Counted from the stretch's first letter, positions 49,451 through 61,194 are shown. The stretch: 64,000 nt of DNA from Methanobrevibacter sp. TMH8 (GCF_020148105.1 NZ_JAHLZE010000023.1:1-64000); one strand, 5' to 3'. Program-made: numbers and translations. The notes: a model not told the origin generated them from the sequence alone.

Positions 49451-52420
49451 TTATTTGCTCATTTTTTCTTCAACTAATTCTTTAGCTAGAGGAGTTATGT
49501 TTTCATTTAAAATATCCTTTAAGAATTCACCAGTATATGTTCCAGATTTAGCTATTTCTTCAGGAGTGCCTTGGGCAACAATTTCTCCCCCACCATCTCC
49601 ACCTTCTGGACCAAGATCAATAATATGATCAGCTGTTTTAATCACATCTAAATTATGCTCAATAACAACAATTGAATTACCAGAATCAGTTAATCTTCCA
49701 AGGACCCCAAGTAATCTTTTGATATCGTCAAAATGTAGTCCAGTTGTAGGTTCATCAAGAATATATAGAGTTTTTCCAGTACTTTGTTTAGATAACTCTT
49801 TAGCTAATTTAATTCTCTGAGCTTCGCCTCCAGATAATGTTGTAGCTGCTTGGCCTATTTTTATATATCCTAGTCCAACATCATATAATGTTTGAAGTTT
49901 TTTCTTTATTTTAGGAATATTTTCAAAGAATTCAAGAGCTTCTTCAACAGTCATTTCAAGGACTTCATATATGTTTTTACCTTTGTATCTAATGTCAAGA
50001 GTTTCATCATTATATCTTTTTCCCTTACAGACTTCACATGGAACATAAACATCAGCTAAAAAGTGCATTTCGATTTGAATTATTCCATCTCCAGAACAAG
50101 CTTCGCAACGGCCACCTTTCACATTAAAACTAAATCTTCCAGGTTTATAACCTCTAGCTTTTGCTTCAGGAGTTTCTGCAAATAATTCTCTAATATGTGT
50201 AAAAAGTCCGGTATATGTAGCAGGATTAGATCTTGGTGTTCTTCCAATTGGTGTTTGATCAATAACAATTATTTTATCAATATTTTCAGCACCTTCAATG
50301 CTATCATGTTTTCCTGCATAAGTATGTTTATTGTTTAAAATTCCATTTAAACCTTTATTTAAAACTTGATTAATAAGAGAACTTTTACCTGAACCAGAAA
50401 CACCAGTTACACAAGTAAATACTCCAAGAGGAATATCAACATTAACATTTTTTAAGTTATTTTCAGTTGCACCTTTAATTGAAATAAATTTACCATTACC
50501 TTTTCGTCTAGTATTATTAATAGGAATTGCTTCTTTTCTTGATAAATATTTACCAGTAACAGAATCAACAGATTCCATAATTTCAGTTGGTGTACCTTGA
50601 GCAACAATTTTTCCACCATGTTCTCCTGCACCAGGACCAATATCAACTATATAATCTGCTGAAAGGATAGTTTCCTCATCATGTTCAACTACAATTAGAG
50701 TGTTTCCTATATCTCGAAGTCTTTTTAGGGTTTCGATTAGTTTAACATTATCTCTTTGATGAAGACCAATACTAGGTTCATCTAATATATATAAAACCCC
50801 AACTAATCCTGATCCAATTTGTGTGGCTAATCGAATTCTCTGAGCTTCACCTCCAGATAAAGTTCCTGAAGATCTTTCCATTGAAATATAATCAAGACCA
50901 ACATCCACAAGGAATTTTAATCTTTCTCTTATTTCCTTTAAAACTTCTTTAGCAATATATAACTCTCTTTCATTGAGTTCTATGGTTTTAAAGAATTTAT
51001 AACAATCTTTTATAGGCATAGAAACTACTTCAGAAATTGATTTATCTGCAACTGTTACAGATAAAGCTTCAGGACGAAGACGTTTTCCTTTACATACATG
51101 ACAAGCATGATCACTCATAAATTTTGAGATATAACTACGAGAATAATTAGATTTAGTTTCTAAATAATGTCTTTCCATCCTATTAATTACGCCTTCAAAT
51201 TTCCTATTAACCCTATATGATTTATTTCTTCGTTTAAAATTAAATGAAATTTTATCTTTTGTACCATAAAGAATTGCATTTTGTTCTTCTTTTTTTAAGT
51301 CTTTAAATGGTGTGTCCATCGAAAATCCAAGATGATTAGCTACTGAAGAGAGCATTTGGTGATAATAATTATCCTTACTTCCCTTTGATCTACTCCATGG
51401 AACTATAGCTCCTTCATTTATAGAAAGTTCAGGGCGAGGAACAATAAGATCAGGGTCCATTTCCATTTTACTACCAATGCCTTTACATTCTGGACAAGCA
51501 CCTTGAGGACTGTTAAAAGAAAACATTCTAGGAGTAAGTTCTTCAAAGTTTATTCCACAATCAACACATGCAAAATGTTCTGAGAAAACTTTTTCGTAAT
51601 GACTTTTTTGAGTTTTTAAATTAGTTTTTTTGTTTGTGCTTTCATTTGAATCATTATTTTCTATATCTGATTGTTTATCAAAAAGAACATTAACGATACC
51701 TTCACCAAATTCAAGTGCAGTTTCTAAAGAATCTGCTAAACGTCTTTGAAATTCAACATCTTCTCTAATTATTAGTCTATCAACTACAACTTCAATTGTA
51801 TGTTTAGTATTTTTATTTAACTTAATATCATCTTCAAGATCTTTAACTTCCCCATCAATTCTTACTCTAACAAAACCTTTATTTCTAAGATTTTCAAAGA
51901 TTTTTTTGTGTTCTCCCTTTCTATCTTTTATTATAGGACCTAAAACTTGAATTTTAACTTTTTCAGAGTCTTTACTTTCTTCAATAATATTTTCAACTAT
52001 TTGACCTATGGTTTGTGGAGCAATTTCTTTTCCACATTTATAACAATGAGGAGTACCAATTCTTGCAAAAAGAAGACGAAGATAATCATATATTTCAGTA
52101 ATTGTACCAACAGTTGAACGAGGGTTCATTTTTGTGGTTTTTTGATCAATAGATATTGCTGGTGACAATCCTTCTATGTAATCAATTTCTGGTTTTTTCA
52201 TCTGTCCTAAAAATTGCCTTGCATAAGCAGATAAAGATTCAACATATCTACGCTGTCCTTCAGCATAAATAGTGTCAAATGCTAATGAAGATTTTCCAGA
52301 ACCACTTAATCCAGTGATAACTACAAATTCATCCCGAGGAATAGATAAATCTAAATTTTGGAGATTATGCTCCCTAGCACCTTTTAATATAATCTCCTTT
52401 TTATTTGAGTTTTTATTCAT
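49451..52420 (-). CDS. uvrA: Excinuclease ABC subunit A
   Basis: 989 residues. Two ABC modules: Walker [14 protein letters not shown] and [13 protein letters not shown], signatures [11 protein letters not shown] and [11 protein letters not shown]. Zinc modules: [16 protein letters not shown] with [20 protein letters not shown], and CEACSGDG with CEVCKGKRY. The insert around residues 240-275 is Asn/Lys-rich. UvrA finds bulky DNA lesions and loads UvrB. GGAAGGAG precedes the start. Bacterial-type, and present in many mesophilic methanogens through old transfer. Partners uvrC and uvrB are at 55755-57542 and 57974-59932. Confidence 0.97.
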   Translation of the reverse strand: MNKNSNKKEIILKGAREHNLQNLDLSIPRDEFVVITGLSGSGKSSLAFDTIYAEGQRRYVESLSAYARQFLGQMKKPEIDYIEGLSPAISIDQKTTKMNPRSTVGTITEIYDYLRLLFARIGTPHCYKCGKEIAPQTIGQIVENIIEESKDSEKVKIQVLGPIIKDRKGEHKKIFENLRNKGFVRVRIDGEVKDLEDDIKLNKNTKHTIEVVVDRLIIREDVEFQRRLADSLETALEFGEGIVNVLFDKQSDIENNDSNESTNKKTNLKTQKSHYEKVFSEHFACVDCGINFEELTPRMFSFNSPQGACPECKGIGSKMEMDPDLIVPRPELSINEGAIVPWSRSKGSKDNYYHQMLSSVANHLGFSMDTPFKDLKKEEQNAILYGTKDKISFNFKRRNKSYRVNRKFEGVINRMERHYLETKSNYSRSYISKFMSDHACHVCKGKRLRPEALSVTVADKSISEVVSMPIKDCYKFFKTIELNERELYIAKEVLKEIRERLKFLVDVGLDYISMERSSGTLSGGEAQRIRLATQIGSGLVGVLYILDEPSIGLHQRDNVKLIETLKRLRDIGNTLIVVEHDEETILSADYIVDIGPGAGEHGGKIVAQGTPTEIMESVDSVTGKYLSRKEAIPINNTRRKGNGKFISIKGATENNLKNVNVDIPLGVFTCVTGVSGSGKSSLINQVLNKGLNGILNNKHTYAGKHDSIEGAENIDKIIVIDQTPIGRTPRSNPATYTGLFTHIRELFAETPEAKARGYKPGRFSFNVKGGRCEACSGDGIIQIEMHFLADVYVPCEVCKGKRYNDETLDIRYKGKNIYEVLEMTVEEALEFFENIPKIKKKLQTLYDVGLGYIKIGQAATTLSGGEAQRIKLAKELSKQSTGKTLYILDEPTTGLHFDDIKRLLGVLGRLTDSGNSIVVIEHNLDVIKTADHIIDLGPEGGDGGGEIVAQGTPEEIAKSGTYTGEFLKDILNENITPLAKELVEEKMSK

Positions 52421-53224
52421 TATTCTTCTCCTTCCTTTTCTTAATTAGCTTATTAATATAATTATTATAAGATTTTATATTAAAATATATTATTATTCTA
52501 CCATTATTATTATTATTATTATTATTATTCTAAAACCTATATTAATAAAAACCATTTTCAAAATAAAAATATAAGTAATTTATAGATGTTTAATCAGTTA
52601 TTATATAATTTAATTTTTATTAAAATTATTATTTAATTCATTATTTAAGTTATAATTTAACTTATCTTTTTAATTTATGATATAATTTATTGATATTAGG
52701 GATATTAAACGATTAATAAATAATATATAATTTAATATTCAATTATAATATAAAAAAATAATATTTGTAAAATAGTATATAATATTATATAATACAAACA
52801 TTATAAACTTTTCTATATAAAGTGAATAATTGATAAATATTTAATCTAAGATTATTTTATTTATAATAATTTAAGTTTATCAAATTATATATTCAATAAT
52901 ATTAGTTTATATTATTCAATATAATAATATTGAGGTAGCTAATGAAAAGTAATATAATAAAATTTAATTCACGATATTCAAAGGATTAAAATTTTGATTG
53001 AATACATATAATTAAAATACATAGAAATAAAATACATATATTTAATTACATCAAATTTAAATAAATCAAGTTAAAATGCATAGAATTAAAATCAAAGAAT
53101 CAATTAGTATTTATCTTATATAAAATATAAAAAAGTATTTTTTATTATTAATTATTATTTAATTAAAAAAAGCAATCAAATGGTTTTAAATAAAACCATT
53201 TGTTATATATTAATCATTAAAAGA
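52421..53224. other. Intergenic region without a gene
   Basis: 804 bases between two minus-strand genes. Contains an ATT microsatellite at 52499-52525, the uvrA promoter region, and at its far end the terminator of the CARF gene. No frame with a credible start was found. Confidence 0.6.
53177..53202 (-). terminator. Hairpin terminator of the CARF-HTH gene
   Basis: CAAATGGTTTT and AAAACCATTTG form a perfect 11-bp stem with a four-base loop; on the minus strand it is followed by GATTGCTTTTTTT. Confidence 0.75.
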
Positions 53225-53818
53225 TTATACAATAGCTAATCTTCCAGCTGTAGTAATTTCTAAATTATCTTTTTCTATAAGGCCCATATCCCTTAATTCT
53301 CTGATATGATTGTATGTCATGCCTCTACTGATATCTATTTCAGTTGATAATTGTTTAACTGAATTACAACCTTCTATTAAGCATTTTAAGATATCTTTTT
53401 TAGTAGAAGATATTCCGTATTTAAGAATAGGTAAATCAATTACTTCTTTTTTAGAATTATCTACAAATACAATCCTATCAACAAATTGGTGTTTGCCATA
53501 TGCTCCAAATAATGTTCCTAAAGCTTGAGGTCTTTCTCCACCGCTAATGTTAACAACAATTTTGTTTCCACGATCTTTTTCTTTTTCTATAGTTGTTGCA
53601 ACAGCTCCAGCAATTTTCACTGGATCATTAGAATCGGTTTCATGTGATTTAATATCAATAAATCTTCCGAAAGCATTTGCTAAAGTTTCTTCACTTTCTT
53701 TCATGACATCAGAAGCATTATCTTCAGTTAAAAGTAAAACTCTTTTTGGAGAGAATTTAGTTATACATATCATTACTGGTTCTACATCATATATTGTGGA
53801 TATAAGAGTTGTCTCCAT
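53225..53818 (-). CDS. CARF-wHTH transcription regulator, Csa3-like
   Basis: 197 residues. Residues 1-125 form a CARF-type Rossmann domain: METTLISTIYDVEPVMICI at the start, LLLTEDNA, and the ligand loop VNISGGERPQALGTLFGAYG. Residues 130-197 form a winged helix (KDILKCLIEGCNSVKQLSTEI, SRGMTYNHIRELRDMGLIEK). This is the layout of Csa3, which senses cyclic oligoadenylate and controls CRISPR genes. No cas gene or CRISPR array is in the window, so it may act in trans or regulate the nearby repair genes. GGGGTGG precedes the ATG. Confidence 0.8.
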   Translation of the reverse strand: METTLISTIYDVEPVMICITKFSPKRVLLLTEDNASDVMKESEETLANAFGRFIDIKSHETDSNDPVKIAGAVATTIEKEKDRGNKIVVNISGGERPQALGTLFGAYGKHQFVDRIVFVDNSKKEVIDLPILKYGISSTKKDILKCLIEGCNSVKQLSTEIDISRGMTYNHIRELRDMGLIEKDNLEITTAGRLAIV

Positions 53819-54201
53819 CTTACCACCCCTTAATTTTTATTGTAATATTTTTCATATTTAAAATATTATTTTTATATATTTTATTCATTATTTTTTATTT
53901 TTACTAAATTACCTTATAATATTTAATCATATAGCTAAAATTCATATAATTAATATATAATATAATAGATTAATTAAATTAAATACCATTTTTAAGTTGT
54001 ATTATACTAGTTTACCATACTTTTTCTTCATTAATATATCTATTTTATATATCATTTTTATAATATCTCTTAAATTAGAACTCCGTATTAATAAATGACT
54101 TGATAAAATATTAATTCTTAATATTAAATATTTAATCTTAATTTATTATATATAAATTAAACAAATGATATTTTATATATAAACGTAAAATTTCATTTTG
54201 T

Positions 54202-54273
54202 TTATTTAAGAATACTTTGTAGACTACCTAATATTAATATTAAAGTCAATAGATATATGTTTTCATTCTTCAT
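54202..54273 (-). CDS. Candidate 23-residue hydrophobic peptide
   Basis: ATG at 54273 is preceded by TGGGGGGTCAAT, a rare G-run in this genome that would pair well with 16S rRNA. The peptide has a charged start MKNENI and a hydrophobic stretch (YLLTLILILGSL), ending SILK. It could be a small membrane peptide or toxin-like product, or a leader. Support is the ribosome-binding site, promoter and operator-like palindrome, with no homology evidence. A noncoding transcript is an alternative. Confidence 0.35.
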   Translation of the reverse strand: MKNENIYLLTLILILGSLQSILK

Positions 54274-54295
54274 ATTGACCCCCCACAGACCACAT

Positions 54296-54319
54296 ATTAA
54301 ACTATATATATAGTTTAAT
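54296..54319. promoter_or_regulatory. 24-bp perfect palindrome at a minus-strand promoter
   Basis: Half-site ATTAAACTATAT repeated as its reverse complement. On the minus strand CTTTATATAT (54321-54330) lies just before it as a TATA box, so transcription would start within or just after the palindrome, the usual place for a repressor site. Confidence 0.6.
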
Positions 54320-54933
54320 CATATATAAAGATATTGTCTAATCAAAGATTATAGTAAAACCTATTTTTGTTAAAATATATTGTCAATTTAATAAAATTTG
54401 TTATCGATAAATGTAAATTGTTTTTATTAAATAATGAATAAAATAATTGATAAGTCTATATACATTCTATAATAACGATAGTTTGTTTGTTTTATTTAAT
54501 ATATAAATTTATTGTTCAATGTAAAATATATAATGTTAAATAAATAAAATTATTTGATATAATTTATGCTTTATTAATAAGATTTAACTAAATATTAATA
54601 TAATTTTTATCAATTAATATGATAATTTTTAAATATTCTGTAAATATATACATTTTATTGAAATTATATATTATTTAAAATATAAAACAAATAAATATAC
54701 AATTGAATATTAATAATATAAAAAATTATTAAGAATTATTAAAAACTATTAAAAAAATTTAATCAAATAAAAGTTATAACAAAAATAACTAATAGTAACT
54801 AACTATAACTAACTATAACTAATTAGAATAATTTAATCATTTTTATATAATTTAAAATAATTAGAAATTATATTAATAATTAAATATAAATAATTAAAAA
54901 TATAATATTTTATTGATTTTTAAGGTGATGGAT

Positions 54934-55626
54934 ATGGAAGAGAGTATTAAAACAAATGAACTTGAAAATAACCAATATTTTTCTCAAATGTTAAAAGAAG
55001 ATTTGAATATTAAAACTAGTCCTGTAGCTATAAAATTTATACTACATAAAGAAGATATTCCACAAAAAATTGAAAAAATTGGGGAAAAAATGAGACATTG
55101 TGAAATGGTTCAAAAAGCTGCAAATGGAGCTATATTTTATAGTACTTCATCTGAACAATTATGTAAAGGAGGGTCTGCAGCTATTGGATTAGAAAAATTA
55201 CCTGAAAAACTCGATTCTGGAGAATTTTATTATAATTTAGGAAGATTTAAATCATTAGGATCTGCAAAAAGAACCATTGATTCAGTCCCTAAAATTAATC
55301 TCAATGTTTATGCAATAATTTATATGCCTTTAGAAAAAGCTGATTTTATCCCAGATGTGGTTGTTATTATTGGAAGCCCTGTTCAAGCCATGAAAATTAC
55401 TCAGGCTATAGTTTACACATTAGGTGGAAGAGTTGAATCCGACTTTTCAGGAATTCAATCAGTATGTGCCGATGCTGTTGCAAGACCCTTTATTAGTAAA
55501 AGAGCCAATATAACTATGGGTTGTAGTGGTTCTAGACAAAATGCAGACATTAAAAATGAAGAACTTATAATAGGATTAAATGGAGAAAATTTAGGTTGTA
55601 CAGTAAATGCTTTAAATAGTATTTAA
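54934..55626 (+). CDS. DUF169 family protein
   Basis: 230 residues from ATG 54934. AAGGTGATGGAT lies just before it; an earlier TTG in frame is upstream of that site. DUF169 features are TSPVAIKFI, HCEMVQKAANGAIFYST, EQLCKGGSAAIGL, PDVVVIIGSPVQAMKITQAIVY and the Cys-containing SDFSGIQSVCADAVARPF and TMGCSGSRQNA. Conserved cysteines hint at metal or cofactor binding, but the function is unknown. The family is common in methanogens and anaerobes. Its promoter region carries TAACTA repeats similar to those before the AbrB-like gene. Confidence 0.88.
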   Translation: MEESIKTNELENNQYFSQMLKEDLNIKTSPVAIKFILHKEDIPQKIEKIGEKMRHCEMVQKAANGAIFYSTSSEQLCKGGSAAIGLEKLPEKLDSGEFYYNLGRFKSLGSAKRTIDSVPKINLNVYAIIYMPLEKADFIPDVVVIIGSPVQAMKITQAIVYTLGGRVESDFSGIQSVCADAVARPFISKRANITMGCSGSRQNADIKNEELIIGLNGENLGCTVNALNSI

Positions 55627-55754
55627 TTATATTATAAATAGATATTTTTAAAAATATTATTATTATTATTATTTTTAATATTTTTATTACTTAATTTAAA
55701 TAGTATTAATGCTTATATTATTTTTAATAATCCTTTTTAATATTTTAATTTATT

Positions 55755-57542
55755 TTAATGAAAATTATCATAAACTGCCTTAGCTACTTTCTTATTAAGT
55801 CCTTTAACAGCCGATATTTCTTCAATAGTAGCATTTTTTATTTTTTCTATATCTCCAAAATGTTTTAATAAATTTATTTTTCTAGTTTTTCCTACACCTA
55901 CAATATCGTCAAGTTCTGATCCTTCAATATTTTTTGATCTTAATTTTCTATGGTAAGTTACAGCAAATCTATGTGATTCATCTCTTACTCTTTGAAGTAA
56001 ATGAAGTCCTTCATTATTTTGAGGAATTTTAATTGGATTTGAACTTTGTGGAACAAATATTTCCTCAAATTCTTTAGCTAAACCAATTATAGGAATATAT
56101 TCTAGATTGTATTTTTTCAATACTTCTGTAGCTATCCCTAATTGGCCCTTACCCCCATCAATAAGTATAAGGTCAGGTTTTTCACATTTTATAGTTCCTT
56201 CTTCATCATCAGTACAATTAGCTAAAGGTTTCAATCTCCTACTTAATAATTCTCTCATCATCTCATAATCATTAGGTCCTGGAGTTTCTAGTTTAAATCT
56301 TTTATATTGTTTTTTATTAGGTTTAGAATCTAAAAATGAAACTTTTGATCCAACAGCTAATTTTCCAGAAATATTTGATACATCATATCCTTCAATTATT
56401 CTTGGAAGTTTTGGAAGTTTTAAATATTTTTTCAATTCGATCATAGCATTTTTCATTTTTTTCTTCTGTTTTTTAATGATTTCAGCATTCTTTGCAACCA
56501 TTCGAATTAATCTAAGTTTACTTCCTTCTAAAGGAACAGAAATTTCCACTTTATCTCCTCTTAAATCACTTAACCAATCTACAATTAATATGAATTCTTC
56601 TTTATTTTTAATTTTTTCTTCGAGAATAATTTCTTTAGGAACATGCCTATTAATACCATAATACTGTTGTATAAAAGCAGATATAACTTCATTAGATTTG
56701 TTATTTTTAGCTCCACTCATTAAAAAATCATCTTTTCCATTGATTTTCCCATTTCTAATTGAAAAAACCACAACAATAGCTGAATCTCCATCAAAGGACA
56801 TAGCTATAACATCTTGATCTAATTCATCTGCAAAATCAACAAATTGTTTTTCCATTACTTCAGCTATTGAAGCTATTTGATCTCTAAGTACAGCTGCTTT
56901 TTCAAAGTTAAAATTTTTGGATGATTCCTTCATTTCTTTTTCCAAGTTTTTAATTATTTCAGTATATTTGCCTTGGAAAAAAAGATCGATTTTATTAATT
57001 AATTTTTTATATTCATTTTTACTAATATTACCTGCACAAGGACCATAGCATAAATCAATTTGACAATTTAAACATGGACCATCCATCCTACGACAAGTTC
57101 TAATTTTAAATAATGATTTTAAAAATTTAACAGTTTGACGAACGGAACCAACATCAGTAAATGGTCCAAAATAGCTACCTGTTTTCCCTATGTTTCTTGT
57201 TATAATTAGACGTGGGAAATCTTCATTAGTTATTTTAACATAAGGATATCGTTTATCATCCTTAAGTCTGATGTTATATTTAGGTTTATGTTTTTTAATA
57301 AGATTTGCTTCAAGAATAAGTGCTTCTTTTTCACTATCTGTGATTATATACTCTAAGCTATTGAAATGGCTCATTAAAATTTTTGTTTTAGGAGTATCAT
57401 ATTTATCTTTAAAATAAGATTTCACTCTATTTTGTAATGATTTTGATTTTCCAATGTATATTATTTCATCATCAGAGTTTTTCATTATGTATATTCCAGG
57501 TTTCTTTGGAAGATCTTCTGGTGATTTAACTTTAGTTGACAT
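55755..57542 (-). CDS. uvrC: Excinuclease ABC subunit C
   Basis: 595 residues. N-terminal GIY-YIG nuclease (PGIYIMKNSDDEIIYIGKSK), a Cys-rich patch (CRRMDGPCLNCQIDLCYGPC), UVR motif (FNFEKAAVLRDQI), RNase H-like nuclease half with DVSNISGKLAVGS and LILIDGGKGQL, and C-terminal helix-hairpin-helix (ILDDIVGVGKTRKINLLKHFG-like). It cuts both sides of the lesion in the UvrB-DNA complex. It diverges from uvrB with 431 bases between, so the two may be coregulated from that space. Confidence 0.96.
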   Translation of the reverse strand: MSTKVKSPEDLPKKPGIYIMKNSDDEIIYIGKSKSLQNRVKSYFKDKYDTPKTKILMSHFNSLEYIITDSEKEALILEANLIKKHKPKYNIRLKDDKRYPYVKITNEDFPRLIITRNIGKTGSYFGPFTDVGSVRQTVKFLKSLFKIRTCRRMDGPCLNCQIDLCYGPCAGNISKNEYKKLINKIDLFFQGKYTEIIKNLEKEMKESSKNFNFEKAAVLRDQIASIAEVMEKQFVDFADELDQDVIAMSFDGDSAIVVVFSIRNGKINGKDDFLMSGAKNNKSNEVISAFIQQYYGINRHVPKEIILEEKIKNKEEFILIVDWLSDLRGDKVEISVPLEGSKLRLIRMVAKNAEIIKKQKKKMKNAMIELKKYLKLPKLPRIIEGYDVSNISGKLAVGSKVSFLDSKPNKKQYKRFKLETPGPNDYEMMRELLSRRLKPLANCTDDEEGTIKCEKPDLILIDGGKGQLGIATEVLKKYNLEYIPIIGLAKEFEEIFVPQSSNPIKIPQNNEGLHLLQRVRDESHRFAVTYHRKLRSKNIEGSELDDIVGVGKTRKINLLKHFGDIEKIKNATIEEISAVKGLNKKVAKAVYDNFH

Positions 57543-57973
57543 AATTTAACTTTTTTATAATTCCATACAGATATCTTATTTTTAATTGTATTATTCTCTT
57601 AAAAAATTAGTTAAATGCTTTATTTATATATTATATTATTTTTTATTAATAAAAATTCTAGTTATACATTATATCTATACATTATATTTAAATTTTCTCA
57701 AAAATAATATCATAATTTTACATAACTATTATAATTACTATAATTATTTATAATTAGTTATCATTAACTAGGAAAACTTAGAAATATATTAAAATTTAAA
57801 ATAAATTTTATGAAAGAATATATAAATATATTTTTATATATTAATTATTAGTAATATAAATCAATGAATTATAATTTAATTAATAAATTTTACATTTAAT
57901 TATATATAAATATACATTAATATTGGATAATTATTATGTAATTATTATGTAATTTAAAAATTTAAAGGATATT
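57543..57973. other. Shared upstream region of divergent uvrC and uvrB
   Basis: 431 bases without a gene. Around 57720-57775 are overlapping ATAACTATTATAATTAC and TAGTTATCATTAACTAG words. AAAGGA at 57963-57968 is the uvrB ribosome-binding site. No bacterial LexA box was recognised. Confidence 0.5.
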
Positions 57974-59932
57974 ATGAAAAAATTTGAAATTTCATCAGAT
58001 TATAAACCTCTTGGTGATCAACCAAAAGCTATTAAATCACTTACAAATGGAATTAAAAAAGGATTCCATGAACAAACTTTACTTGGAGTAACTGGTTCTG
58101 GAAAGACTTTTACTATGGCTAATGTTATTGAAGAGGTTCAAAAACCAACACTTATTATTTCTCACAATAAAACACTTGCTGCTCAACTATATGAAGAATT
58201 TAAAGAATTTTTTCCAGATAATGCAGTTGAATATTTTGTAAGTTATTATGATTATTATCAACCTGAAGCTTATGTTCCAAGAACTGATACATTTATTGAT
58301 AAAGAAGCTTCAATAAATGAAGAAATTGATAGAATGAGACATTCTGCTACACAATCTCTTCTTTCTCGTGATGATGTTATTGTTGTCTCAAGTGTTTCAT
58401 GTATTTATGGTATAGGTTCTCCTGAAGACTATGGAGAGTTTGCACTTTCAATATCTAGAGGAGATATATTAGATAGAGGAGAAATATTATCTCGTTTAAT
58501 TCATATGCAATATGAAAGAAATGATATTGAATTTGATACTGGTCAATTTAGAGTTAGAGGAGATGTAATTGAAGTTAATCCTGTTCATGGCACCCCTCCT
58601 ATTAGAATTGAACTTTTTGGTGATGAAATTGATTCAATAGCTATTGTGGATAAAGTTACTGGTAAAAAAATTGAAAATCTTGAAAGATATACTCTTTTCC
58701 CTGCAAAACACTTTGTAGTAGCTGAAGAACGTATGAATAATGCTCTTAGAGATATTAGAGAAGAGCTTGATTCTCGTCTCAATGAACTAAAAATACAAAA
58801 TAAATTAGTTGAAGCTCAAAGACTTGAACAAAGAACACGTTTTGACCTTGAAATGTTGCAAGAGATGGGATATTGTCCAGGTGTAGAAAATTATTCACTC
58901 CACCTTTCAGGAAGAACTTGGGGAGAAATGCCTTATACTCTACTTAAATATTTTCCAAAGGATTTTTTAACTATAATTGATGAATCACATGTTACTGTTC
59001 CTCAAATTAGAGGAATGTATAATGGTGATAGGGCTCGTAAAGAAACACTTGTTGAACATGGTTTTCGTCTTCCTTCAGCTAAAGAAAATAGGCCATTTAG
59101 ATTTGATGAATTCGAAAAATCTGTTAATCAAGTCCTTTATGTTTCAGCTACTCCAGGTAGTTATGAAATGACTAGAAGTTTAAATATTGTTGAGCAGATT
59201 ATCAGACCAACTGGTTTAGTTGACCCTGAAGTTATTATTCGCCCAGCTAAAAATCAAGTTGAAGATTTACTAGGAGAAGTTAGAAAAAGAATTGATAAGG
59301 ACCAAAGAGTCTTAATAACCACTCTTACAAAAAGAATGGCTGAAGATTTAACTGATTATTATGCTAAAATTGGTATTAAGGTTAGATATCTTCATTCAGA
59401 GATTGATACTTTAGAAAGAATTGATATTATTGATGATCTTCGAAGAGGAGAGTTTGATTGTCTTGTAGGAGTTAATTTACTTAGGGAAGGTTTAGATCTC
59501 CCTGAAGTATCTCTTATAGGAATTCTTGATGCTGATAAAGAAGGTTTTCTTAGATCTCAAACATCCCTTATACAAACAATTGGAAGAGCTGCAAGAAATG
59601 TTGAAGGTCAAGTTCTGATGTATGCTGATGAAATGACTGATTCTATTAAAAATTCTGTTGATATTACAAATCAGAGAAGAAAAGTACAATTAGCTTACAA
59701 TAAAAAACATAATATTAAACCTAAATCAACTTTCAGATCACTAAAAGAGAAAAAAGAAGAAGTTAAATATGATAAAAATGCAGCTGATCTTAAGAAAATC
59801 CCTAAAGATGAACTTAGAATGTTAATAAAGGATCTAGAAGAAGATATGAAAGATGCTGCATCTAATTTAGACTTTGAAAGAGCTGCTAAACTGAGAGATC
59901 AATTAATAATTATAAAAGGAATAAGAAAATAG
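57974..59932 (+). CDS. uvrB: Excinuclease ABC subunit B
   Basis: 652 residues. Helicase-like motif [14 protein letters not shown], the beta-hairpin region [21 protein letters not shown] minus its ends ([18 protein letters not shown]), [15 protein letters not shown], the motif VI region QTIGRAARN, and a C-terminal UVR motif ([13 protein letters not shown]) that meets UvrA and UvrC. UvrB verifies damage and forms the preincision complex. The sequence is complete and of usual length. Confidence 0.97.
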   Translation: MKKFEISSDYKPLGDQPKAIKSLTNGIKKGFHEQTLLGVTGSGKTFTMANVIEEVQKPTLIISHNKTLAAQLYEEFKEFFPDNAVEYFVSYYDYYQPEAYVPRTDTFIDKEASINEEIDRMRHSATQSLLSRDDVIVVSSVSCIYGIGSPEDYGEFALSISRGDILDRGEILSRLIHMQYERNDIEFDTGQFRVRGDVIEVNPVHGTPPIRIELFGDEIDSIAIVDKVTGKKIENLERYTLFPAKHFVVAEERMNNALRDIREELDSRLNELKIQNKLVEAQRLEQRTRFDLEMLQEMGYCPGVENYSLHLSGRTWGEMPYTLLKYFPKDFLTIIDESHVTVPQIRGMYNGDRARKETLVEHGFRLPSAKENRPFRFDEFEKSVNQVLYVSATPGSYEMTRSLNIVEQIIRPTGLVDPEVIIRPAKNQVEDLLGEVRKRIDKDQRVLITTLTKRMAEDLTDYYAKIGIKVRYLHSEIDTLERIDIIDDLRRGEFDCLVGVNLLREGLDLPEVSLIGILDADKEGFLRSQTSLIQTIGRAARNVEGQVLMYADEMTDSIKNSVDITNQRRKVQLAYNKKHNIKPKSTFRSLKEKKEEVKYDKNAADLKKIPKDELRMLIKDLEEDMKDAASNLDFERAAKLRDQLIIIKGIRK

Positions 59933-60114
59933 ATGTTATTTAATTAATTCAAAATTTAATATAGTATAATTAAAATTAGAAGCATCTCATATTAGTCTAA
60001 ATTTTTGACTTCCAGATAACTTCCGGATAAAAAATAATATTTTATTATAATGAATTAATTTAAAATATAAAAAATAAATAAAAAATTAGTATTAAGATAT
60101 ATAATTAATAATAA

Positions 60115-60879
60115 TTAAATATCTAAAACAAGTTCTATAGGTACATGTTTAGAACCTTCGATTTCAGACAATATTTTAGATTCTTTAATAGAATCTTTTA
60201 GATTTTTTGAAACAAAGAAATAATCTAAACGAGAACCTTCACCTGACTCTTTAGTTTTTTGAGATTTCCAGGCTGAAAAAGTAGTTTCATCTGGATTGAT
60301 TAATCTGAAAGAATCTACAAAACCAATTTCTTCTATCTTATCTAAAATAGCTCTTTCTTCTTCTAAAAATGTTACAGTTTTTGCTGATTTTTCTGGATCA
60401 CTGATATCTTTTTCACTATGAGCAATATTAAAATCTCCAGCTATTATAACATTATCATCTCTATGTTTTTCAGCGAAATTAAGTAATTTATTAAAAAATT
60501 CTAACTTAGCTTCTTTATTAGCTTTAGATCCTGTTCCAGTAGGAGCATAAATATGAATCAAGCTAAAATTATCAAATTTAAAATTTTGAACTTTCATTTT
60601 TAATGAAGTATCTGGAACATCAAAAAATTTCTTTACTAAAACTGGTTTAATTTTTGAAAATGTAGCTATTCCTCCAGACCTAGTTGATTCACCTGGAGTG
60701 AAATAAGAATTATAACCTTCAATATTTTTTAAATTAGTATCTAATTGATCGTATTTTGCTTTTGTTTCTTGAAACAATATTATATCTGGATTTTCATCAA
60801 AAATTGGATTTAATTCTTTATTTTTAGCTCTAGTTCTGATTCCATTGATATTCCATGATATAAGTTTAACTTTACTCAT
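60115..60879 (-). CDS. xthA: Exodeoxyribonuclease III / AP endonuclease (XthA type)
   Basis: 254 residues. All class motifs are visible: SWNINGIRTR (Asn), LFQETKA (metal-binding Glu), YAPTGTGSKANKE (Tyr), AGDFNIAHSEKDI (Asp, Asn), SRLDYFFVS (Asp) and GSKHVPIELVL (catalytic His). It nicks abasic sites and has 3'-repair activity. GGAAGGCAG precedes the start. It lies between uvrB and the nuclease-helicase pair, in line with a DNA repair region. Confidence 0.95.
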   Translation of the reverse strand: MSKVKLISWNINGIRTRAKNKELNPIFDENPDIILFQETKAKYDQLDTNLKNIEGYNSYFTPGESTRSGGIATFSKIKPVLVKKFFDVPDTSLKMKVQNFKFDNFSLIHIYAPTGTGSKANKEAKLEFFNKLLNFAEKHRDDNVIIAGDFNIAHSEKDISDPEKSAKTVTFLEEERAILDKIEEIGFVDSFRLINPDETTFSAWKSQKTKESGEGSRLDYFFVSKNLKDSIKESKILSEIEGSKHVPIELVLDI

Positions 60880-61194
60880 ATTCTGCCTTCCAAATTAGTA
60901 TATTAATAAATTTATATTTAATTTTTATAAAAGTATAGAATTTATACTGAAATTCTATTCAATAAAATTCATATTAAGAATAATATCTATTTTATCATTA
61001 TTAACTATTACTATTCAATTTAAATTTTAATAATAATATAAATTTTAAAATTGTTACAATAAAAATAATTTTATAATCAAAACAAATCAGAATTAATTAT
61101 ATAATAAAAATAAAATCAATTTAAGAATTTAAGGTGAAAAAATGAAATTGAAGAATTTTAAAGAATAAAGAGGAATAAAAATAATAAAAGAATA
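60880..61194. other. Intergenic region with the downstream copy of the 44-bp inverted repeat
   Basis: 315 bases. Apart from the repeat at 61106-61149 there is A+T-rich sequence and the exonuclease III promoter. After the repeat, ATG 61142 opens a frame of eight codons (MKLKNFKE) and a stop. Confidence 0.65.
61106..61149 (+). repeat. 44-bp inverted repeat, copy downstream of the nuclease gene
   Basis: Identical, in opposite orientation, to 62438-62481. It carries AAGGTGAAAAAATGAAATT, that is, a ribosome-binding site and the first codons of the nuclease gene, but here followed by a stop after eight codons. Confidence 0.95.

Larger units (their letters stand above)
53819..54933. other. Gene-poor region with palindrome, small frame and TAACTA repeats
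   Basis: About 1.1 kb. Contains the 24-bp palindrome and the small minus-strand frame (listed separately). At 54771-54826 are repeated TAACTAAC/TAACTAATT words upstream of the DUF169 gene. No other reading frame is convincing. Confidence 0.6.

Noticed and set aside
52421-54933. CRISPR array beside the CARF regulator
   Set aside because: I looked for evenly spaced 28-37-base repeats with different spacers; only microsatellites and A+T-rich words are present.
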